A DNA stretch of 6,288 nt from an uncultured Eubacteriales bacterium (GTDB lineage: Bacteria > Bacillota > Clostridia > Lachnospirales > Anaerotignaceae). Position 1 is the first letter of the stretch. The number at the start of each line of letters is the position of its first letter. Positions 1 through 5,172 of the stretch are shown in pieces. Where the stretch lies: contig CAKTER010000095.1 of the NCBI GenBank assembly GCA_934552695.1, positions 1-6,288 on the forward strand, given 5' to 3'. A program made the translations under genes and the position numbers. The notes below the pieces were generated by a model, which did no database searches, was not told the origin of the DNA, and saw nothing but the letters and a program-made list of their open reading frames with translations.

Positions 1-92
1 GCCTGAAAGCCCGGGTAAAGCCCGGCGATTTGGTTTTAGTCCTGGGGGCCGGTGATATTTACCAACTGAGCCAAACCCTGATTTTACGCTAG
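1..92 (+). CDS. murC: UDP-N-acetylmuramate--L-alanine ligase, C-terminal fragment (5' end outside window)
   Basis: The reading frame from base 3 to the TAG at 90-92 gives 29 residues, including PGDLVLVLGAGDIYQLSQTL. This matches the typical MurC C-terminus, where a PGD-(hydrophobic)-GAGDI segment forms the last strand, glycine turn and helix of the third Mur-ligase domain. MurC is a cytoplasmic ATP-dependent ligase that adds L-alanine to UDP-N-acetylmuramate, the first amino acid of the peptidoglycan stem peptide. Only the tail is visible, so the catalytic and ATP-binding motifs cannot be checked. The related ligase Mpl is a less likely alternative; MurD tails look different. The gene converges with all others in the window. 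Its stop codon directly abuts a repeat array, and a terminator lies about 90 bases downstream. Confidence 0.82.
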   Translation, partial: LKARVKPGDLVLVLGAGDIYQLSQTLILR

Positions 93-152
93 TTATCCAC
101 TTTATCCACCGAGTTATCCACCGTTTTCCACGATTGTCCCCGTTTTTCCACT
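93..152 (+). repeat. Cluster of six DnaA-box-like 9-mers in helical phase
   Basis: Six related 9-mers follow the murC stop codon in the same orientation. They are TTATCCACT (93-101), TTATCCACC (102-110), TTATCCACC (114-122), TTTTCCACG (124-132), TTGTCCCCG (134-142, the weakest) and TTTTCCACT (144-152). Their starts are 9, 12, 10, 10 and 10 bases apart, so all lie on nearly the same face of the helix. The consensus DnaA box is TTATNCACA. The first three units match 8 of 9 positions, each missing only the final A. The flank at 155-182 is AT-richer than its surroundings. A DnaA-binding cluster is inferred from the motif; a simple tandem repeat or a site for another protein is possible. Confidence 0.6.
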
Positions 153-182
153 GTCACAGTTTTGTCAAATTCGTAAAATCAA

Positions 183-217
183 GGCCTGCGAAAGTCGATT
201 CTTTCGTGGGCCTTTTT
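183..217 (+). terminator. Intrinsic terminator of murC
   Basis: A 12-bp stem pairs 183-194 (GGCCTGCGAAAG) with 201-212 (CTTTCGTGGGCC), with two G-U wobbles in the middle, a 6-base loop, and TTTTT at 213-217. This is a good rho-independent terminator for plus-strand transcription from murC. Read on the minus strand it is followed by TTGATTTT, a poorer U-tract, so it may also stop leftover transcription from the opposite side. Confidence 0.85.
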
Positions 218-305
218 GTCGATTTTTGTACTTGACAAAGCCCCTGCACTCCGCATCAGAGTATTGTCAAAATCCTCCCTTCCGTTCCTCCCCGCTCATT
301 TCCCC

Positions 306-338
306 ACACAAAAAGCGGCAGGTTCCCCCACCGCTTTT
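306..338 (-). terminator. Intrinsic terminator of the serC-serA-small ORF unit
   Basis: An 8-bp stem (311-318 with 331-338, AAAAGCGG/CCGCTTTT) has a 12-base loop. Read on the minus strand it ends in a TTTTT run. It begins four bases after the stop codon of the small gene at 342-509. It is the first convincing terminator downstream of serC and serA, which supports one transcript ending here. The stem is short and its U-tract is partly paired, so efficiency is uncertain. The plus-strand side has TTTT and may act weakly too. Confidence 0.7.
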
Positions 339-341
339 GGC

Positions 342-509
342 TCAAAAATTCATTTTATCGACTGCGTCCTCGACCAGCTGTCCGGCCTTTTCCGCCATCT
401 GCTTGCCCTCCCGCAGCATTTTCCGCTGAGTCCGCTTATCCTGCATGACAAAGCCTGCGCTCACCATGCCCAGCACACCGCCCAGCAGCAGTCCTGTGGT
501 AAACCGCAT
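342..509 (-). CDS. Small single-span membrane protein, 55 aa, function unknown
   Basis: An ATG at 509-507 opens a 55-codon frame ending in TGA at 344-342. A near-ideal ribosome site, AAGGCGGTG (plus 515-523), lies 5 bases upstream. Residues 2-22 (RFTTGLLLGGVLGMVSAGF...) form one hydrophobic segment with small residues every fourth position (G6, G10, G14, A18), a helix-packing pattern. Residues 24-55 are highly charged (K/R-rich, then mixed) and could form an amphipathic helix, probably cytoplasmic. There is no signal-peptidase-like site or catalytic motif. The gene starts 60 bases after the serA stop, with no terminator between, and is followed at once by a terminator, so it is probably the last gene of the serine operon. 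The layout resembles small YtxH-like envelope proteins, but that is only a resemblance and I do not recognise the family. The good ribosome site and flanking terminator argue that it is a real gene. Confidence 0.72.
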   Translation of the reverse strand: MRFTTGLLLGGVLGMVSAGFVMQDKRTQRKMLREGKQMAEKAGQLVEDAVDKMNF

Positions 510-569
510 CCTCTCACCGCCTTTCCCACTCAGTGTGTGAAAAAGTGCGGCGGACTATGCAAAAATTTT

Positions 570-1742
570 TCAGGCCTCCCGTACCACCCGGGCGCCGGAC
601 ACCCCGTCGATGGCAGACAGGCTTGCCAGCAGGGTTGCCTTACCGGCGCCCAGCCCATCCACATCCAGCAAGGTGTAAGCAAAGTTCCCCTTGCTCTTGT
701 TGGTCATGTTATCGATGTTGATGCCCTCCTTTGCCAGCACCGACGTAATGGAGCTGACCATATTGGGCTTGTTCTCGTGGGTAATGGCAATCCGCACCTG
801 CCCGGTATAGGGCATTTCACAGTTGGGGAAGTTCACCGAGTTTTTGATGTTGCCAAACTCTAAAAAGTTCCGCAACTGCAACGCCGCCATTTCGGCACAG
901 TTCTCCTCCGATTCGGGGGTAGAGGCTCCCAAATGGGGAATCAGCATAACATTCGGCAGGGTGGCCACATCCGCCGTGGGGAAATCGGTAATGTAGGTAG
1001 CAATGGTGCCGTCGGCCATCGCATCCTTTAAGGCGGCGGTATCCACCAGCCCGCCCCGGGCAAAGTTCAGGAGATGGCAGCCCTTTTTGGTGGCCGCAAA
1101 CAGGGAGGCATTATACATTCCCCGGGTTGCATTGTTCAGGGGGATATGCAAGGTCACATAATCGCATTGGGCCACCAAATCCCCCAACGTCTCAGCCCGC
1201 TGCACATGACGGGACATATGCCAAGCGGCATCGACTGACAGGAAGGGGTCATACCCGACCACGCGCATTCCCAGCCGGTAAGCCACGTTGGCCACCATCA
1301 CGCCAATGGCCCCCAAGCCCACAACCCCCAGCGTCTTGCCCTCGATTTCGGGGCCTACAAACTGAGACTTGCCTTTTTCTACAATCTTTTCAATGTTGGG
1401 GTCGTCCTTTTGGCTGTTGACCCACTCCATCCCCTGGAATACCTTCCGGGAGGACAGCAGCATCCCCAAAATCACCAGTTCCTTGACGGCGTTGGCGTTG
1501 GCGCCCGGGGTGTTGAACACCACCACGCCCTTTTGGGCATATTCGTCCACGGGGATGTTGTTGGTACCGGCCCCGGCCCGGGCTACGGCCAGCACACTGT
1601 CCGGCAGCTCCATGCCGTGCATATCAAAGCTCCGCAGAATGATGCCTTCGGGGTTTTCCACCTTGTCCCCCACCTGATACAGCTTGGGATCCAAATGCCG
1701 CAGGCCCGCCTGAGAAATGGAATTCAGCGTTTCTACCTGCAA
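570..1742 (-). CDS. serA: D-3-phosphoglycerate dehydrogenase, short form with C-terminal ACT domain
   Basis: SerA oxidises 3-phosphoglycerate to 3-phosphohydroxypyruvate with NAD+, the entry step of serine synthesis in the cytoplasm. The 390-residue product has the split 2-hydroxyacid dehydrogenase fold. RAGAGTNNIP (55-64) and FNTPGANANAVKEL (76-89) belong to the substrate domain. The NAD-binding glycine motif is GLGAIG (142-147), followed by the acidic end of the next strand at D165. Catalytic Arg229 lies in NFARGGLVD and catalytic His270 in PHLGAST. The usual DVFPTEP segment reads TDFPTAD (252-258), so the canonical glutamate is not in place. Residues about 316-390 form an ACT domain, suggesting serine feedback. 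The long-form ASB domain is absent. The gene starts 29 bases after the serC stop, so the two are probably co-transcribed. There is no in-frame ATG near the N-terminus: TTG at 1742 is chosen, with CTG at 1745 an alternative. Confidence 0.95.
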   Translation of the reverse strand: MQVETLNSISQAGLRHLDPKLYQVGDKVENPEGIILRSFDMHGMELPDSVLAVARAGAGTNNIPVDEYAQKGVVVFNTPGANANAVKELVILGMLLSSRKVFQGMEWVNSQKDDPNIEKIVEKGKSQFVGPEIEGKTLGVVGLGAIGVMVANVAYRLGMRVVGYDPFLSVDAAWHMSRHVQRAETLGDLVAQCDYVTLHIPLNNATRGMYNASLFAATKKGCHLLNFARGGLVDTAALKDAMADGTIATYITDFPTADVATLPNVMLIPHLGASTPESEENCAEMAALQLRNFLEFGNIKNSVNFPNCEMPYTGQVRIAITHENKPNMVSSITSVLAKEGINIDNMTNKSKGNFAYTLLDVDGLGAGKATLLASLSAIDGVSGARVVREA

Positions 1743-1757
1743 CAGGTCACATTCTCC
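1743..1757 (-). promoter_or_regulatory. serA ribosome site with ATGTGA start-stop element
   Basis: GGAG (plus 1754-1757) is the only Shine-Dalgarno-like site ahead of serA. It lies 8 bases from the in-frame CTG at 1745 and 11 bases from the in-frame TTG at 1742. An ATG sits just after it (1752-1750) but is in another frame and is followed directly by TGA. It therefore cannot start serA. The true start is a rare codon, TTG or CTG. Confidence 0.5.
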
Positions 1758-1771
1758 GCTATCTAAGCCAA

Positions 1772-2860
1772 TCAGCAGTTTTCGGCTTCAAACTTTGCCA
1801 TAAAGTCTACCAATGCCTGCACGCCCTCCAGCGGCATGGCATTGTAAATGCTGGCCCGCATCCCGCCGACCGTCCGATGGCCCTTCAGGTTCACCAGCCC
1901 GGCCGCTTTGGCTTCCTTTACAAACTTGTCATCCAGCTCGGCATTCCCGGTCACAAAGGGTACGTTCATCAGCGAACGGTCGGCCTTTTCCACCGTCCCC
2001 CGGAACAGCTTGGACTGATCCAAAAAGTCGTACAGCAGCTTGGCCTTCGCTTCGTTCCGGGCCTGCAAGGCTGCGACGCCCCCCTGCTCCTTCACCCACT
2101 GGAAGGTCAGCCCGGCCATATAAATGCCATAGGTGGGCGGGGTGTTATACAGGGAATCGTTTTTGGCGTGGATGTCATACTTCAGCATGGTAGGCGTAAA
2201 ATCCGCCGCATGGCCTAATAAGTCCTCCCGCACGATGACAACCGTCACCCCGGCCGGGCCAATGTTCTTTTGGGCCCCGGCAAACAGCAGGCCAAACTTT
2301 GTCACGTCAATCTCCTCGCCCAAAATATTGGAGGAAATGTCCGTTACCATGGTCACGTCCCCGGCTTCGGGCAGGCTTTCCGCCGTGTAGTGAGTGCCGT
2401 AAATGGTGTTGTTATAGGTTAGGTACAAATAGTCCGCCTCGGGGTCAACCATATCCTTGGTCACCCGGGGAATGTAGGTAAAGGTTTTGTCCGCCGAGGA
2501 AGCAATCACCCGAACATCGCCATAGCGCTGGGCCTCCTCAATGGCCTTTTTCGACCACTGGCCGGTGCTGATGTAGTCAGCCTTATGACTGCCCTGCATT
2601 AGGTTCAGGGGTACCATGGCAAACTGCAACGAGCCGCCGCCCTGCAAAAACAGCACCTTGTAGTTGTCGGGGATATGCATCAAATCCCGAAGATCCTGTT
2701 CCGCCTTTTGAATAATGCCTTCAAAGTCCTTCGAACGATGGCTCATCTCCATCACGGACATGCCGGTGTCCCCATAACACAGGAATTCGTCCTGTGCTTT
2801 CTTCAAAACTTCCAGCGGCAGCATAGACGGCCCAGCAGAGAAGTTATACACTCTTTTCAT
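1772..2860 (-). CDS. serC: Phosphoserine aminotransferase
   Basis: SerC is a PLP enzyme that converts 3-phosphohydroxypyruvate and glutamate to O-phosphoserine and 2-oxoglutarate, the second step of serine synthesis; in some bacteria it also acts in pyridoxine synthesis. The 362-residue length is normal for the family. Family landmarks are the N-terminal YNFSAGPSMLP (5-15), HRSKDF (41-46), the GGGSLQF cofactor-phosphate loop (74-80) and W102, which stacks on PLP. D174 lies in TDISSNIL. The Schiff-base lysine is K198 in GAQKNIGPAG, and KGHRTVGGMRASIYNA (326-341) binds the substrate phosphate. The ATG is preceded by GGGAGG (plus 2868-2873) at 7-base spacing, so the start is secure. It is the first gene after the promoter at 2912-2941, with serA 29 bases downstream. 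It makes the substrate-consuming partner of SerA. Confidence 0.97.
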   Translation of the reverse strand: MKRVYNFSAGPSMLPLEVLKKAQDEFLCYGDTGMSVMEMSHRSKDFEGIIQKAEQDLRDLMHIPDNYKVLFLQGGGSLQFAMVPLNLMQGSHKADYISTGQWSKKAIEEAQRYGDVRVIASSADKTFTYIPRVTKDMVDPEADYLYLTYNNTIYGTHYTAESLPEAGDVTMVTDISSNILGEEIDVTKFGLLFAGAQKNIGPAGVTVVIVREDLLGHAADFTPTMLKYDIHAKNDSLYNTPPTYGIYMAGLTFQWVKEQGGVAALQARNEAKAKLLYDFLDQSKLFRGTVEKADRSLMNVPFVTGNAELDDKFVKEAKAAGLVNLKGHRTVGGMRASIYNAMPLEGVQALVDFMAKFEAENC

Positions 2861-2911
2861 CTTCGTTCCTCCCTTGTCAGATTCGGTGCGTCACTCATCG
2901 GAATAAGGCAT

Positions 2912-2941
2912 ATTATACCCCTACTGAAAATCCCCCGTCAA
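2912..2941 (-). promoter_or_regulatory. Sigma-A-type promoter for serC-serA
   Basis: On the minus strand, TTGACG (2941-2936) and TATAAT (2917-2912) are separated by 18 bases. The -10 box is a perfect consensus match and the -35 box misses one position. Transcription would start around 2905, giving a leader of roughly 45 bases before serC. I see no riboswitch or terminator fold in so short a leader. Confidence 0.85.
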
Positions 2942-2945
2942 GCCC

Positions 2946-2978
2946 TTTACACATCTTTTCCAAAACTTTTGTCAAAAG
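2946..2978 (-). promoter_or_regulatory. Possible second promoter and 13-bp palindrome upstream of serC
   Basis: TTGACA (2975-2970) is followed after 18 bases by the weaker TGTAAA (2951-2946), a possible tandem promoter just upstream of the main one. Its -35 box lies inside a perfect palindrome, CTTTTG-T-CAAAAG (2966-2978), which could be an operator. The -10 match is poor, so this is tentative. Confidence 0.3.
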
Positions 2979-3028
2979 AAACACAAAATATGCCAGAGTG
3001 TACCCACAGTATATACAAAATGTGTGGT

Positions 3029-4219
3029 TCACATCATTTTCAAAGTGTCCCGCAGGATAGCTAAGCCCTCGTCGGCCTGTTCCGCCGTCAACACCAGCGG
3101 CGGCACAAACCGTACCACCTTGTCCCCGGCGCCCACCAGCAGCAGGCCCCGTTCCATGGCCCCCTTCACCACCTGGGCCGCCGGAATGCTCAGCTCCATG
3201 CCCTGCATTAGGCCCTTGCCCCGAACCTCCAAAATCACCGGGAATTTCTGCTGCAAGGCCAGCAGCCCCTGCCGGAGGTGTTCGCCCACGATTTGGACGT
3301 TCTCCAAAAGTCCGCCATCAAACAGCTCCTCCAGCACCACGCAGCCCGCCGCCGTGGCCAGCGGGTTCCCGCCAAAGGTAGAGGCGTGGTCGCCGGGCTG
3401 GAAGGCCTCGGCCGCTTTTTGGGTAGCCAGCAGTGCACCAATGGGTACGCCCCCGGCCAAGCCCTTGGCCAGCGTAGCGGCGTCGGGGGTCACGCCCCAG
3501 CCCTGAAACGCAAACAGGGTGCCGGTGCGGCCCACGCCGGTCTGGACCTCGTCAAACACCAGCAGGGCCCCCACCTTGTCGCACAGCTCCCGGGCTTTTT
3601 GCAAATACTCCACCGTGGCAGGATGTACCCCGCCCTCGCCCTGAATCACCTCCAGCAGCACGCCGCAGGTATCCTCGTCCACCGCTGCCTCCAGCGCCGC
3701 CACATCGTTATAAGGTACATAGGCAAAGTCCGGCAGTAGGGGATCCAGCCCTTTCTGGTACTTGGCCTGGCCGGTAGCCGTCACCGCCCCGTAGGTGCGC
3801 CCGTGGAAGGAATGCTCGGCGGTAATGATTTTCCGGCCCTTCTTCCCGGTCATGGCCGCATATTTCCGGCACAGCTTCAACGCCGCCTCGTTGGCTTCGG
3901 CCCCGCTGTTGCAAAAAAACACCCGGTCGAAGGGGCTATGCTCGGTTAGGGCTGCGGCCAGATTGACCTGGGGCTCGTTATAATACAAATTGGAACAGTG
4001 AAGCAAAAGCCCTGCCTGCCGGGCGATGGTGCGTACCAGCTTGGGGTGGTTGCTCCCCAGCGAATTCACCGCAATGCCCGCCACAAAATCCAGGTATTTG
4101 TTCCCATCGGCGTCCCACAGGTACACCCCGTCCCCCCGGTCAAAAACAAGGGGGTACCGGTTATAGGTTTTCATCACATGGGCCTCGCCTTTGGCAATGA
4201 TTTCCGTCTGCTTGCTCAT
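3029..4219 (-). CDS. argD: Acetylornithine aminotransferase
   Basis: ArgD is a class III PLP aminotransferase that uses glutamate to convert N-acetylglutamate 5-semialdehyde to N2-acetylornithine; some members also serve lysine synthesis as succinyldiaminopimelate aminotransferases. The 396 residues match the family length. Visible landmarks are NSGAEANE (104-111, cofactor-phosphate loop), SFHGRT (137-142), DEVQTGVGRTG (223-233) whose D223 contacts the pyridine nitrogen, the Schiff-base lysine K252 in TLAKGLAGG, STFGGNPLA (280-288) and RFVPPL (370-375). The ATG overlaps the argB stop as ATGA, and AAGGAGG (plus 4227-4233) lies 7 bases upstream inside argB, so the two genes are translationally coupled. 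It is the last visible arg gene, and no argF follows. Context after argB favours ArgD over ornithine or GABA aminotransferases. Confidence 0.95.
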   Translation of the reverse strand: MSKQTEIIAKGEAHVMKTYNRYPLVFDRGDGVYLWDADGNKYLDFVAGIAVNSLGSNHPKLVRTIARQAGLLLHCSNLYYNEPQVNLAAALTEHSPFDRVFFCNSGAEANEAALKLCRKYAAMTGKKGRKIITAEHSFHGRTYGAVTATGQAKYQKGLDPLLPDFAYVPYNDVAALEAAVDEDTCGVLLEVIQGEGGVHPATVEYLQKARELCDKVGALLVFDEVQTGVGRTGTLFAFQGWGVTPDAATLAKGLAGGVPIGALLATQKAAEAFQPGDHASTFGGNPLATAAGCVVLEELFDGGLLENVQIVGEHLRQGLLALQQKFPVILEVRGKGLMQGMELSIPAAQVVKGAMERGLLLVGAGDKVVRFVPPLVLTAEQADEGLAILRDTLKMM

Positions 4220-5109
4220 GCTTCCGCCTCCTTTGCTACGTTCTCAATCATGGAGCCGATGCCCTCGGGCGTGAAAATCTCCAAAATCAGGCAATGCTCC
4301 ATGCGCCCATCCAAAATATGCACATGGTTGACCCCCTGCTCCACCGCCGCCATACAGCACTCCACCTTGGGAATCATCCCGCCGGAAATGGTGCCGTTGT
4401 CAATCAATCCCCGGACAGCGTCGGACTTGATAAAGCTCATAATCGAGGCCGGGTCGTTCACATCCCGCAGGACGCCGGGCACGTCGGTCAAAAACACCAG
4501 CTTTTCGGCCTGTAAGGCCCCGGCCACCGCCACAGCGGCATAGTCGGCATTTATATTGTAAGTATTCCCCTCGTCGTCCTTCCCGATGGGGGCAATCACC
4601 GGGATAAACCCGTCCCGGATTAGGGACTGCACCAGCGAAGGGTCCACACTCACCACGTCCCCCACGCAGCCATAGTCCACGCCGTTGGGCTTGTGGATTT
4701 TTTGGGCCTTTAGCAGCCCGCCGTCCTTGCCGGAAATGCCCACGGCTTTTACCCCTTGGGTCTCGATATCGGTAACAATGGCCTTGTTCACCTTGCCCGA
4801 CAAGGTCATTTCCACCACTTCCATGGCTTCGGGAGCCGTGACCCGCAGCCCGTCCACAAAGTGGGACTCAATCTGCATTTTTTTCAGGTTGGCGTTGATT
4901 TCGGGCCCACCGCCGTGAACCACCACCGGGTGCATCCCGACCAGCTTCATCAAGGCGATGTCCTGCATCACCGTAGCCTTAATCCGGGGGTCGGTCATGG
5001 CCGCTCCGCCATACTTTACCACCACCGTTTTGTCCCAAAACCGCTGGATGTAGGGCAGGGCCTCTACCAGGGTTTTGGCCTTATTGATATACGGCTGAAA
5101 TTCCACCAT
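4216..5109 (-). CDS. argB: Acetylglutamate kinase, probably arginine-sensitive type
   Basis: ArgB phosphorylates N-acetyl-L-glutamate with ATP, giving N-acetylglutamyl 5-phosphate. The chosen ATG at 5109 has AAAGGAG (plus 5118-5124) 8 bases upstream and gives 297 residues. A longer frame from a TTG at 5142 would begin in the U-tract of a hairpin and is unlikely. Amino acid kinase motifs are KYGGAAM (32-38, with catalytic K32), HGGGPEIN (65-72, substrate and phosphate glycines), NINADYAA (185-192), FLTDVPGV (206-213) and GGMIPKVE (243-250, with K248 contacting ATP phosphates). The N-terminal extension before KYGG, with EALPYIQRFW, and the C-terminal HCLILEIFTPEGIGSMI region resemble those of hexameric, arginine-inhibited kinases, so feedback control by arginine is inferred. 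This fits with argJ beside it, since in acetyl-recycling pathways this kinase is the usual control point. The stop overlaps the argD start. Confidence 0.96.
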   Translation of the reverse strand: MVEFQPYINKAKTLVEALPYIQRFWDKTVVVKYGGAAMTDPRIKATVMQDIALMKLVGMHPVVVHGGGPEINANLKKMQIESHFVDGLRVTAPEAMEVVEMTLSGKVNKAIVTDIETQGVKAVGISGKDGGLLKAQKIHKPNGVDYGCVGDVVSVDPSLVQSLIRDGFIPVIAPIGKDDEGNTYNINADYAAVAVAGALQAEKLVFLTDVPGVLRDVNDPASIMSFIKSDAVRGLIDNGTISGGMIPKVECCMAAVEQGVNHVHILDGRMEHCLILEIFTPEGIGSMIENVAKEAEA

Positions 5110-5117
5110 ATGTTTCT

Positions 5118-5124
5118 CTCCTTT
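5118..5124 (-). promoter_or_regulatory. argB ribosome-binding site
   Basis: AAAGGAG lies 8 bases before the ATG at 5109. It decides the start in favour of MVEFQPYINK over a TTG 33 bases further upstream, which has no such site. It lies about 17 bases downstream of the hairpin at 5141-5165. Confidence 0.8.
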
Positions 5125-5140
5125 CGCACCGGGTAACGGC

Positions 5141-5165
5141 AAAACCCCCGGCGGCCCGGGGGCTT
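5141..5165 (-). terminator. Terminator-like hairpin inside the argJ-argB gap
   Basis: On the minus strand, CCCCCGG (5162-5156) pairs with CCGGGGG (5151-5145) around a four-base loop. One G-U and two A-U pairs extend the stem to 10 bp, with TTTT at 5144-5141 after it. It begins 7 bases after the argJ stop. The stem is very strong but the U-tract is short and broken by GCC. It may cause partial termination, stabilise the 3' end of argJ mRNA, or lower argB-argD expression relative to argJ. Confidence 0.6.
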
Positions 5166-5172
5166 CGTTGAC

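Noticed and set aside
232..270. TTGACA at 232-237 as a plus-strand promoter, with inverted copy TTGTCAA at 264-270
   Set aside because: There is no acceptable -10 box at 16-18 bases on either strand and no gene to serve in either direction, so I treat the inverted pair as chance.
216..863. Long plus-strand frame of 215 codons across the serA 3' end and the small gene
   Set aside because: It is the mirror of serA and the 55-aa gene in the opposite strand, spans a terminator and a gene boundary, has no recognisable domain, and is explained by GC-rich codon use.
2920..2936. Possible CodY box over the serC promoter spacer (ATTTTCAG half-site)
   Set aside because: Only about 9 of 15 positions match the CodY consensus AATTTTCWGAAAATT and the second half is a G-run, so it is not supported.
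3020..3034. Hairpin ATGTG/CACAT at the argD stop as a terminator
   Set aside because: The stem has only 5 bp with three A-T pairs, and only TTTT follows, so it is too weak to call.
5110..5142. Longer ArgB starting at a TTG at 5142
   Set aside because: The start would lie in the U-tract of the hairpin and lacks a ribosome site, while the ATG at 5109 has AAAGGAG at 8 bases.
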